Program-made: the position numbers and the translations under genes
Shown: in pieces, positions 23,986-35,500 of the stretch
Numbering within the stretch: the stretch's first letter is position 1
Layout of the letters: every line of letters starts with the position of its first letter
The notes under the pieces: model-generated
The model's input: only the letters and a program-made list of their open reading frames with translations
Told to the model about the DNA's origin: nothing
Databases searched by the model: none
NCBI GenBank assembly: GCA_013397865.1
Contig: VZTI01003143.1
Location: forward strand, 1,121,244 to 1,185,243
Direction of reading: 5' to 3'
From: Struthidea cinerea
Taxonomy: Eukaryota; Chordata; Aves; Passeriformes; Corcoracidae
Length of the DNA: 64,000 nucleotides

Positions 23986-26806
23986 TGTGGAGGAACTGGA
24001 GATGATGAAATGCTAATGAAAGGTGGAAATATCCCTCCCTCATTTGGGATACAGGACAAGGTTAGCATGCTAAATTTTGGGAACTAATTTTACCATTAAT
24101 GTGATGATACACCTGTAGAGCAAATAGGACTTGACCTTCATGTGGGTGAAACAGGGGACTGGAAAGGAGAAGCACAGGGACAAAGACCGGTTCAGCCCTA
24201 CTGTTAAAGGAGGATGTAGGTACATTTACAAAGGAGTACCGGGATACGGACCTAACAAACCAGAGATTTTTTATAGATCTCTGCTCCAGAACTGAAATCA
24301 GGGATGTTTATGCACATCCTCATATCCATTTAGTTGCACAACAGAGACCAAGACGGTTCTATGCTGCTGTGCAAGTCGTCCACTTTACTTTGTTCAGTGA
24401 AATGAACATGCATGGAGAGCTTTAATCAAGTCCTCTCCAGGTACAATGACTCTCTCCACTTGCCTTCTCAGCTTCAATAATGTTTGTAGTGTTCTTCTTT
24501 TTAAGCCAGACAGATCCTTCTGAGCCTTGAGGGCATTTACATACAACCCTTCATTTAGAAACTTGTATGTAATGAGCACATTAGCCGTCCTTGTCTTAAA
24601 ATCCAGCAAACTTTTGAGTTCCTCCTGACCTTCCCTTGTATGGAGTTAACATTTATTCAGCCTTCCGCAGTCTTTCTGATAGAAACAAATTTTGGGATGA
24701 CAACTGATTTGTCTTTGCGCAATTGTACACTACACAGTAACTATTTGCTCCAATTTTAATGGAATTTATTCTTATTCCTTTTATTCAACCTATTTGGCAG
24801 AAAGAGCCCATTATACTGAGTTACCACAGTCTTTTAAAAATAATGACTTATAAGACAACTGCCCTGTAATTCAAATCTTTATAATCTGTCTGTTGCCTCA
24901 GAAATTAATATCTATGGACAATGACAGATACTGCCCTGTTTGCTTTACAGACATTTACCACTTTAATCCCTAACCCATCCTTTTATATCTGCACAGCAAG
25001 GTAATGCCCCTGTGCTGAAAAATGCATTTATGTGTAAGTTTCTGTCTTTTCTCAGGCAATAACAGCAGTAATAGCAGAGTTAATTAGTCCCCAGCCATTT
25101 GGATTTCAAATAAATTTAAATGGGGCAAAATATTAATTTCTGAGAAGGAATAAATACTGCATTTGAGTACTCTGTGTGTATGGATGTGTATAAAATATAA
25201 GTAAAAAATAAGAACTCTGTATAAGGAAGGCTATCTTTTTTGAAGGAGAGAAAACAGGTGAGGGAGCCATGCAAATTTCTATAGGCTCTTCATAGGAAGT
25301 GTGCAAAATGCATATGAAGAATGGTGTTTGTCTCTGGGCTCAGAATCTGGCAGGTCCATTTATGTTCAACATTATCTATAGGAAGAGTTAATGTAAGTTA
25401 AATACTGAATAAGACAGGAATACATGCCATACACAAAGTGATTTAAAAAGTACTTTCAGCTAGTGAAGTCTCAAAGGCAGCATATGCTGAAATGAAAATG
25501 GGTCATACTTAAAAAGAGGTTTTCATATATTGATGCTGTGATTCATATCCTTGACAAATTATAAACCCTTGCTGCAAACTACCAGGGCATTATATGAGAG
25601 TTCTTAGATATAGTTCAAAATTATAATAGTAGGTTTCCTGTTATTCTCTTTATAATGGTAATTGCACTCACTGAGCAGATTAGATACTCCATGAGAAATT
25701 CAGCTGTACATGTAATAAGGAATGACACACTGAACCCTGTATAATTGCCACGGCAAATGTAACTTTATTTAAAAAATCTGTTTGATATTCATAACAGGAC
25801 AACGACGGGGGGATGCTAAATAAAATGTCATCCTGACTGTAAACAAATACTGTTGATGGAAGTGCTGCTTACACCACTATGTTTGCCATTAAGAAAGTAA
25901 CCACTGTTTTTGGGAAACATTCAGAGTCTTTTTCAATGGAGACTGTGAAAATGAGAGCACTTGGGGAATAGACCTGGGAACCTGGAAACCACACTGCTGA
26001 TAAAGGATTCTCACAGCAAAAAAAAATTTGCATATTCACCTCTGTATTACCTAACAAGGACACTCCTGCAATTCAAGATTCATTATCAGTATCTAGTGCA
26101 CAAGTTAAAGTGCAAATAATAGTTATCTAGAAATAGTTTTTCCTCATTTTCCACAAAAGTACAATATATAGTATTAGGGCTAAGCATATTGTACATCAAG
26201 TTCATTATGAAATCTGTAGGAGTCCAGCTAGAGACACTAACAGGAGCAGGATTTGGCCCTAAAATGTCATTTTATTGGGATTCCTCTCAGTGGCTTTGTC
26301 TTTTGCATTAGAGAAAAGTGTTCAGTGCTACAAAAAATTCCAGTGGACACAGTCTATCTGCCCCTTTCAATAAAATGATTTTTTCCCCAGTTTCTGAGTT
26401 TCTGCACTTTTAGTCACAACCGGTATTTAACTAAGCAACTAAGTTATAAACACAGCCTATAAACCTCTAGCTCCAGCTAACTCACACAGTGAATTTCCAT
26501 TTACTCACTGTATGTGATAGGCTTTCCTCTCATCCATTCTCTAATCTAGTTATTTGCCAAGTCACTTAAGGGACAACTTCGCTATCCTGTCTTAAGATGG
26601 GCAATGGTTTCCTTCAAAGCATGGAGAAACCCAATGTAAAATGACTAAAATCAGGTACAGTCCTTTTTCTTTTTCTTCTAATTTTTTTTTCTGTGTCTGT
26701 AGCTATGTCAGCTGTGCTTAATGGTCTGGATTTCTGACATAAAGAGCCTGAGAAACACTAAGATTAGCAAGTGCATGGCACAAGGAACATTTGTACTTGA
26801 GGTGAT

Positions 26807-26844
26807 ATACATTGTATAAAAGTGTATACATTGTATAAAAGTGC
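26807..26844. repeat. 19-bp tandem duplication
   Basis: Two adjacent units of ATACATTGTATAAAAGTGT, identical except for the last base. It is a local intronic duplication with no sign of function. Confidence 0.9.
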
Positions 26845-28332
26845 ACAGGCGAGGTTTTAGCGCGCAAAGGTGAAAGGAAACAATTCTAAAATTTTCTCAT
26901 TTCACGAATTATTTTCAATTAATTGTTTCTGAATTTCTAATTTGAAGAGATATTTTCTTTAATATCTACAGGCGTAAAAATTTTAAATGGGATATTTGTG
27001 CTATCTAGCTTTAGGTATCTTACCTAGAAGGGAAACTGTCTTTAGGGTGTTTTGTATGCGATGGTGTGAGATAGGTCCTTTCACAGAGAAATTGTTGAAG
27101 GACCCTCAGAGCACTCTGAGTCCCCTGCCTCAGGAACCTCTCCCTGTTGATTGGAGGGGTCATCAGATCGTCTCAGCAACGTGAGCTCCCATCAACTCAT
27201 CCTAACAGACTGTGGCACAAATATCCATCCCACTAGTGCATTCCCTGCTCTCTTTCTTAAAAATTACAAATAGATATCCTATTTACAGGGCATTTAAAGC
27301 TTTTAAACAAAAAACAGTGGAAGTCTTGGAAATCAGTGGAATTTTTTGACTCTTCAGTTTTGGACACAGTTGTTAAAAAAAGTAGTTTTAATAATTTGCT
27401 GGTAATTTTCAAGCCCCCCATTGGCAAGGAGCTCCTCTTTGAACTACATTCATGCAACTTTGTAGTCATCAGGCCAGTCTGTCCTTCCAGATGGAAAATT
27501 AGTTCATCACCAGCTCAATGCCCCTTCCCATAACTGTGGTTGATATTACTTGTGAAACCCCACAAAGCACCACAATCCATCCTCCTTTGGGTAAGTATGT
27601 CAGGTAAGACAAAGCAGTGCACAGCTCTATTTCACAGAATAGATATGCACAATCCCTCATACTTCTACGCAGCCAGCACTACTCAGCTGCAAATACTACT
27701 TCAGCTGTGCTCTTTGTATGATGATTTTTAAATATTGGGGTATAAGAACTCAAAATCTGCTCCCTGTACTATAGGAGAATGTACACCATATCATCTTCAT
27801 GAAATTAGGAACACAAAGAACTACCATCCTTGTAACCCTCAGCTGTAAAGAAACAGAAACTTAGAAACTTAGAAAAAGAAACTTATCACTAAAGAAAGCC
27901 ATATCAGAGAAATGTGAAACGAGTTTTACAAGATTTTTTTCCTATAAAGACCTTCACTAATAAATTGAGCAATGCCGTTATGAAACAGATACAATTTTTG
28001 CAGAGGACTATGTAATTACATTTCTCTAAATACACAAACTGATTTTGAATTTAACAAAATTAAACTTTTCTGCATCATTTAGTTACACTTCCACAGAAAA
28101 TACAATTTCATCATATTCCAAAACACAAAGTTAGCTAAACTGCAAATAAATATGTACATCATAATTAAATATCAGTGTAATTACATGGTCTATACTACAC
28201 CAAAATTAATTTTAATGTTCACAAATGTTCTAGTCAATATCTTGGTATTGTTCAAATCAAGAAAAATAATAACAACAGACACAACACACTACACCTGTAA
28301 TACATGCAGACATGCACACAAATAGTAATCAC

Positions 28333-28353
28333 CTGAGTCCTTTTCTGCTGTTG
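28333..28353 (-). CDS. CADPS2: CADPS2 predicted 21-nt microexon (ATAEKDS)
   Basis: This is a predicted alternative exon too short for ORF detection. On the minus strand a long pyrimidine tract ends in aatttag, then 21 nt, then a GTGATT donor. Joined between the phase-1 donor at 30846 and the next exon, it inserts seven residues (ATAEKDS), turning KIE-ETMNQ into KIE-ATAEKDS-ETMNQ. The insert sits where, as I recall, CADPS transcripts can carry a short acidic insert (ENQKDAE between KIE and NVGRL). Phase, length divisible by three, position and composition agree. Skipping it gives the form I recall as usual for mammalian CADPS2. Without RNA data, inclusion is inferred. Confidence 0.7.
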
Positions 28354-30845
28354 CTAAATTAAAAAAAAAAATAGGGAAAGATCAATACAGAAATAAAACT
28401 CATATAATTAGGGAAAAATAAACATCACATAAGGAGTTAAAATAGTCTTAAAATCTTGAGTACATCCCACAAGTGATGGGTTTTGTCATGTGAGGGAGAA
28501 ATGGTGCATGTTTTGAGTAATATATTTGCATTTACTAGTCCTAAATAGTCTTTATTTCAAACTCAGCCACTGAGCTTGCAGCCATATTGTGCCTGGGAAT
28601 GTAGAAACATATATGATATTAAAAGAATATAAGAAAGTAAGAATATGAGAATATTATTTGTATAAGAACCTTCTTTGTATCTCTACTTTTTAGGCATTTG
28701 CTATTGGTCCATAGCTGATATTATCTTGTAATAGTTACATTTTGGCCAACTGATATGATGCTGTTCACTGAAGAAATATTCAAAGGACAACAATCTCCAA
28801 AATGAATGCCAGCCATATTTGAGGACATCATAAATATTATAAAGATAAGGACTATATGCTTTCTGTACGCAATTTGAGGAGTAAGCACTTAATGCAAACA
28901 CTAACAAATTACTTTCAAGAGAAGAATATAATTTAATGCACAGATACAATAATGCTCCTATAAACCTAAAGAAGCAGAATGGAACCTATTGCTGAAAAAT
29001 ATTACATTTATATTGGTACAATAGTAGGAAGTTTGTAATGACCAGAGTATCAAAACAGACCAATACAGGACTCACTGCTACTGAAATCCAGGGCGTTGGA
29101 TTTTCTGATGTTATGATGCTAGAGTCCTTCACTTTCAAACAGTACTTTATTCTCAGAAAAGTACTTCACCTATTTCTCTTTATATATGCAATAATCTATT
29201 GTGCTTTGAGTTTACAACTACATGAGTGTAAAACTATTTGAATAAATGTAGTTGTGTTCCAACCAAAAGGCAGTAAATCCAAAAAGAAATCTGCAAGTCG
29301 AAATACGGGAGTCAGTTTCATGTGCTGTTCCAGCCTACTCAGTGTTAACAGTGTGAATATTCTAAAGTGCAAACTTTGCTGCTTCAGGGGAAGTCCCACA
29401 ATTCTCCAGGATATGATCAAAAATCTTGGGAAAAGATGTATTTACATCACGACAAAAAATTTTCCAATCCATTTTATTGTCAGTGAGTTTAGAGATCTTT
29501 TGCAAGCTTTTGTCATATGATAAAAATGTTTCTATTTTTATACTCATTGCTTCAACAGGTTTGATACACGATTTAAATACTGAACATTAAAATTTCCCTT
29601 TATGAATACAGAAAGATAAAAACTAAGGAAAGAAGTTCATTTTTTCCTTTCCATTTTCCAGAATAGATTTAATATTCATCCTTTTTTTTTCTTTAACACA
29701 ACATGCTATCATAATTAATTATGATAAACTGGTTACTAGGAGGGTTTCATGTTGTTACTTCCACGATATAATACTGGTTTCTATAGTGATGAGATGGATC
29801 TTTTGTTAATCACTTGTGAGATCAGTTAACTCATGTTTTTCAGAGAATTTGAGCAGAGATAAAAGATGGGAAAAAAGTTGGCTTTATAATATTGCTAAAT
29901 ATATGAAGCTTCTATTTGCTCCTCTGCTAACTCTGTTTCTCCCGGTGTATTGCTAGAAATACATGCTATAAAAAAATTAATATGCATAAAATTTGTATTT
30001 TTTAAAAACAGAATTCATCCTTCAATATTTCACTGCAATTAACTCTAGCTCCAAAAATCCAGAGCACACAGCTTTATGCTCTTGAATATATCTGGACAGA
30101 AGTATCTCAAGCTTTTCATACTTCAGGGAGAATAAAAGTCTGTCTTGACAAGGAATTTGACTATTATGTCTTCCTTTTTGTTCTACATAAGGTTTACAAA
30201 TAGTAAAATGACGTGCATCCTGGCCATTATTTTTAGCAAAATTTTCCTTAATTTCATGATATACTTTATAGAACATGCCAAACTTTCAGAAAAAATCCCT
30301 ATTACCTTCAAGCCTAGTATTTTGTCCCATTAATTCATTCAACCAGAATGTAATTAAGGTTTAATCGTCAGATTATTATTATACATCTGATAACACAGCA
30401 GCAAAAATAAATAGCATTTATCTATTTGTCTGCCTTATAAATACTTCAGAAAAGAATCTATACACAGAGTTTTCAAATTTCAAGGCAGTGACACTGCTGT
30501 TAAGGAAAGAATTTTCTGTCAGCAGTTTAAGCACTAGAAATAGCTAGAGAAACAAAAAATAACCCATAAACAACCTCTTAGATTTATGAAGAACTCAAAA
30601 GTAAGAACAAAGGGCAACTTAAATTAGGAAGTCCTAGTCTTTCATTCAAACAGGGTCCCAGGAGGCATATTAAAGCAATGAATAGGAAAAAGCTCCACAG
30701 TTCACCAGCTGAGATTTTAATGAGACATTTCCCCTTGCTGTGGAAGGGGTTTGTTCTGGAAAGGGAAAAGGCTGCTCATGGAATATGCAATTAATAGGCA
30801 TTGTTGGCTTTTACAGCCACTTTGGCAGTTGATTGCTGTACTAAC
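28354..30845 (-). other. CADPS2: Intron before the predicted microexon
   Basis: 2492-nt intron ending on the gene strand in a long T tract and aatttag just before the 21-nt exon. It holds a 20-bp perfect palindrome at 29707-29726. Nothing else is recognised. If the microexon is skipped, this and the following intron are one unit of about 13.5 kb. Confidence 0.7.
29707..29726. repeat. 20-bp perfect palindrome
   Basis: TATCATAATTAATTATGATA reads the same on both strands, with no spacer. It contains two overlapping TAAT/ATTA homeodomain cores and an ATAATTAAT string like the POU4/BRN3 site. It is intronic; any regulatory role is inference. Confidence 0.9.
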
Positions 30846-30969
30846 CTTCTATTTTGGCATATTCTGTAAGTCGAGTGTAATTGATCAAGGCAGCCTTCTC
30901 CAGACATTTTCTAACCACTTTCTTCACCTCTTCTGCTGGTATGGGAGTGGCAATATCTTTCATTAAAAC
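30846..30969 (-). CDS. CADPS2: CADPS2 exon: start of the MUN-type helices
   Basis: 124-nt exon, window residues 269-309 plus one base. It reads VLMKDIATPIPAEEVKKVVR, then KCLEKAALINYTRLTEYAKI and E. The helical KCLEKAALINYTRLTEYAKIE leads into the Munc13-homology (MUN) part that mediates vesicle priming. The acceptor is gacacag and the donor is ATAGAAG|GTTAGT. It ends in phase 1, just before a point where CAPS transcripts are spliced in alternative ways. Confidence 0.96.
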
Positions 30970-33060
30970 CTGTGTCAGAGACAATTATACCACTTCATTA
31001 CAATTATTACCCAAACCCCACAGGAAAAGGACAAAAGTATCCTGAAGTTACTACAGATCTGATAATGATTGAAGGCAGAAGTCCAAAAGGAACTATTTCA
31101 GGTGGTGGAGCTGGATTTTCATCTTTGAAGGTTTCTGTTCAACCCTGGTTTGAGTGCCTATATGGTATTTATCCCTCCTGTTTGGCATCTTGCAGCCTGC
31201 CAGTCAGTCTTTGTGTGATGTCAGTAGAACAAGAGCGTTCTGTGGATGGGCTGGATCATGGTTACCACCAAAGATGTGGTTGTGGAAATTTGCTTGGTTC
31301 TCACCTGTGGAAAAGCTTCCACCATTGCATAACCATGGACTCTTCAACAGGATAAAGTTATTCAAATTCGACATGTCCTTGCTGTGAAAAAAATGTCGCC
31401 TATAGTGGGCAGGGAAAACCTTGGACTTCCAGCAGAATATTTTATTACGGACAAGCAGAAGAACAGTCCATGTGAAGGCTTTCAAAACATGCGAGCTGTT
31501 ACCTCACCTACTGCAAGTGAGGTAAACCAAGAATCCATACCTCTTTATATGAATGCAACATAGCATACTCTGGATTACTATATAAAAAGAAAAAATTGTT
31601 GATAATTCACTTGCATTTTTACTTTAATTGTGCACTCCATTAACTTTCAACAGGTAGGTGTAAACAAAACTCAGTATGTTTTTAATCACATTTTCATGTA
31701 AATAATAAAATTTCAGATAAAACATAACCTTTAAAAAATGCTTCTCAAGTGGATCCTCAGACAAGCTACACCCTTATATATCTAAAAATTACTGTTAAAA
31801 GGAGGAAGCAAGAGATACTGTCTGGGGAAGGATGTGGCAGAAAAGAAACAGATTCAGCAACAGAGGAGCTGTTAGGAAGACATTGCTGCAAAGCAGACTT
31901 CTAGAATACTTGCACACAAATACGACTTACCTACCTGTGTTACCTTGCTTTTTTTAATTAATAACTTCTGGGTTATAAACAAGTGAATATTCAGCATTCA
32001 AAACCTTTTGTTCTTGCTCTGAATTTTTTTTTCAGATTTTTCAAAGACAGGTAAAATAAAATGTTTCTAACCCATTCTGCATCCACAAACGTAGGAATGC
32101 ATATTTATTCCCAGTCAAGACTGACAGCAGTGTTGCTTGAGCACCAGTTAGAGCACCATCGCCATTTGAAACAGCAGGAACAGGGAGAGGAAATGGATGT
32201 TTCATAAAGCACAAAGGAACCTACGCAGCACTACAATCACTGAGATGGTAAGTGAAACAAAACACATATACTCAGACTCCCTATGTGTTTTCTGAACATT
32301 GCAGAGGTTTCCTAAGAGAGAATATCTATCCATGAAGTGTTCTGCAGTGCAGAATAACTAATATTTGCCAGGACCAAACCTCTCAGATTTTGGCAAAGCA
32401 ACACAGCCTGAGATCTAAGCTTTTTTTGAATTCATACCTTCATCAGACTCCTGCTGATACAATTCCCTGGGAATCTCTGCTGGAATTTAAAGTCCTCCTT
32501 CCACAGAGATGACTGAGATGCTTTTATCAATATAAGGTATTCTCCTTTCCAGCCAATTCAAGAGGATTTGCTGGGCAGGAGTTTACATTTAAAGCTGCCC
32601 ATATCAGATTTGCTGCATATAGCTTTTGCTTCTTAAATTCACTCAGATCATGCATTTAAGGAATATTTATTTGAATTATGTAGAAGGCTTTTAATATTAC
32701 ATATGAGTATAGACAATATCCACAGCACAGAAAGCATAAACAGCAGGAAAGAGAGGCTGTAGAGCAGACTTGTACTACTTCAGAGGTAATGCTGCATAAG
32801 TGTTAAACTAAAAAGGAGCATAGTCCCTGACTACAGTTCAGTGGCTTGAAGTGGAAGTAAATAAGCCCTACAGAAAACAGTTGTTTGCCTCTGTGGAAGA
32901 CAATGAGAGAAAAACAAAAAATAACCAACTTTCCAGTGAGCAGTTAAAACCAGTAGTAAAATACCTGAGAAGACATGAGTCTGCTTTCAGCAGCCTGAAG
33001 GCAAAAGAAAAATGCAAGCTCAGTAGTCACGCAGAATTTAAAGTATGTTCTCAAACTTAC
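30970..33060 (-). other. CADPS2: Intron, 2.1 kb
   Basis: Phase-0 intron with strong splice ends. I see no repeat family, RNA gene or further exon in it. Confidence 0.8.
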
Positions 33061-33124
33061 CCTTTCAAGTAATGAAAGTGTGGCTTTTAAAGCTCCTTCA
33101 GGACGTCCAAAAGGGAAACAGTAT
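33061..33124 (-). CDS. CADPS2: CADPS2 exon: YCFPFGRPEGALKATLS
   Basis: 64-nt exon, window residues 247-268. The split Arg is followed by YCFPFGRPEGALKATLSLLE and R, an almost invariant stretch in CAPS proteins. The donor is GAAAGG|GTAAGT. The acceptor is the less usual AAG type (ttttaag before ATACTG), next to an A-rich low-complexity tract on the plus strand that gives the intron a long T-rich pyrimidine tract. It starts in phase 2 and ends in phase 0. Confidence 0.95.
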
Positions 33125-33140
33125 CTTAAAAAGTAAAAGT

Positions 33141-33186
33141 AAAAATTAAAAAAAAAAAATAAAAAAAAGAGAAAGAAAAAAAAGAG
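33141..33186. repeat. A-rich low-complexity tract
   Basis: A nearly pure poly-A run with scattered T and G on the plus strand. It lies immediately upstream, on the gene strand, of the exon at 33061-33124, where it acts as a long pyrimidine-rich tract before an AAG acceptor. Confidence 0.85.
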
Positions 33187-34839
33187 GAATATAAAATTAT
33201 CAGAATTATAAAAGCTGCTTTATGAATTTACTTCAAGATGTATCTGCATACAACTTGCATTAAATTATGTTAGCAGAAGACTCCCATACCTGGAGTACTA
33301 ATAAAAGCAGAAAGCCTCTTCAGTAGTGTACCATGGAGTACACTCATATCACAGCAGTTATTAGCCTACCAGCATTTTAGGCCTAAATGTAGAAAAAACC
33401 CTAAAAAGCAGAAAGCATAACTTCCAATTTATCAACCATGAAGGATATTTAAAGGTCTCTGATGAGTTTAATTGTCATCTTCCTGGAAAGAAGTACTATT
33501 TCTCATGTAGCCATGACTGCTGTTGGACCTGTGAAGCAGCATTCTGTATATTGTATTTTATTTTAAAATTGGATTAAGACAAGGATAAAATGTCAGATAT
33601 TTTAATTTCTAGAGATATAAATGCTGGCAGATATTCCATATTTTTTCTATTATATTAAAAATACCTTGGAAAAGCACTTACCTTAAATTTTTTCAGCTCC
33701 AACTTAAAACATAGCCGCTTCTAAAATTATGCATATTAAAAAGTGATTGCCTTCACAGCTTTGTTTTTTATTTTTGTCTGCTGAATGATGCAACATAGCA
33801 GGTCAATAAGAGTACAATGCTTAAGTGACAGTAACCTCTTTTAATCCTGTCTATAAAATCTTATTGGGATATCCCCAATTGGAAAAAGGATTTTTTACTT
33901 TGCTGAGATTATTTTTTTCTTATTATTACTCACTGAGAATGGTAGACTCCTATTCTAATGTTTTCCACTAGTCAAATCTTTTCTAATGATAAAAGGATTC
34001 AGACCAGTGAATTTTAGATCTACATTTTGGTCAGCCAAAATAAAGCCTTATAAATGAGGTCAAAACAGGATTTCCTGCAGTGAGGATTCCAGTATTTGCT
34101 TTTATCTCTGGAAAGACTCCAGACATAAAATTCACACAGCCAGGCAAGAGGTTGAAGTCCAAGACTTTCATGATAGCTTTCTCAGAAATATTGTCTCTTC
34201 CACATTTGATGCCTGAGAGGCAGGCAGAGATCTGAAGTCTCAGTGGGTGGACAAGGTGATGGAGAGGAAAGGTGTAAGTACCTTAAGAACTACTTTAGAT
34301 GACAGCCACTAGCACGGGACAGGCTGACTGCATCTTAATCATAATGGAACCAGGCTGATAGCAGTGAAAATGAAATTAAAAAGGCCATAGGGGAGTACTA
34401 AAACTGGAAGCTGCAGGTCAGTTGACAGGCAAGGGAGAGTGTCTTTTTCACATGGGTGTGACCTAGTGACTTAGGTGGACACAGCGAATGTTCAGAGCTG
34501 CTGTGAAAAGGCAGGAAGAGACATGCACTCTTCACTTAAACTGCCCATGACAGCTGCCCAGCGCACACAACACTAAGCAATGGAGAGAGGGCAAAGCTTA
34601 GAAAAGTACCAACATATTGCAGGGGAAAAAAGGTGCTGATGATTCTTGAAAGTCTGTACCACTGATCCCCCAGTTATAATGATCAGCGTAATTACAAAAT
34701 GTTAGGTGAGATTAGAGGAGCTGCAAATTCAAGATTTCGACTCTAGACACATACACTCGACTGATATCTCATTAGGACAACACATAATGCCAGTATTTTG
34801 AGACGCAGGTTTGAATTGCTTCCTTGAACAGCTGATTTA

Positions 34840-35500
34840 GGACCCACAAAAAAAGATGCTATTCTGGATTTGGTCTCAAATGTGAAGAGGACATAGCTTG
34901 AGAGGTGCAGAGCAGAAGAGGTGCTCTGTAGTAATAATCATAAGGCAATACAATTCAATAATGTAGCAAAAGAGAGCAGGCCAAGAAAATTCAGTACATG
35001 TACATTTAGTACATGTATATACAATTTCAAAAATGGGATCTATGAAAAAACGAAGAACTTGAAAAATGAAAGCAAAAACCTTAAAGATGCAATCAAAAAA
35101 AGCAAGAAACCTACAAGCAGCAGGAGGTAAAATTCAAAAAAGTAGGAGCCAAATGCATGCCACAATTAAGAAACCAAAGTGGTAACTAACAATCAAACAC
35201 CCTCTCTGTGATTCCATGAGGAAGATAAAGAGGTTACTGTAGAGAATCTGGCATTTAAAAATGATAAAAGTTATCTAATACATGGAGGACATGAAAGTCT
35301 CTGAAATATTCTAGGAAATATTACAAATAAATAGCATGGATACCCAGACTGACAATAGAAAGGACAGTGGAAGCAGGAAACCAGCCTGGGAGATGGTGGC
35401 AATGCCTGATGACAGGGAACACAGGGCATTCAAGGACAGTAAGGCCAAAGCAGAGACATTCAGTGCATACTCTGCATAAGTCTTTACTGTTGAATGTATT
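34840..35500 (+). repeat. Decayed CR1-like LINE fragment
   Basis: The plus strand has 'gatgctattctggatttggt' and 'atcataaggcaatacaattc', then a Lys-rich run, then 'gtaaggccaaagcagagaca' and 'tctgcataagtctttac'. In that order these resemble the endonuclease-to-RT spacer of CR1-type LINEs (…AILDLVL…, …KAEAFNAFFASVFT…). Heavily diverged; the ends are approximate. Confidence 0.6.

Larger units (their letters stand above)
17361..28332 (-). other. CADPS2: Intron after the predicted microexon, 11 kb
   Basis: The largest intron. It contains the 70-N gap at 22460-22529, a plus-strand CR1-like fragment at 23095-23985, an old repeat at 21295-21400, a 19-bp tandem duplication at 26807-26844, and an unexplained minus-strand open frame at 24394-24645. 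The stretches 17361-21290 and 24650-26800 hold nothing I can name. Confidence 0.75.
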
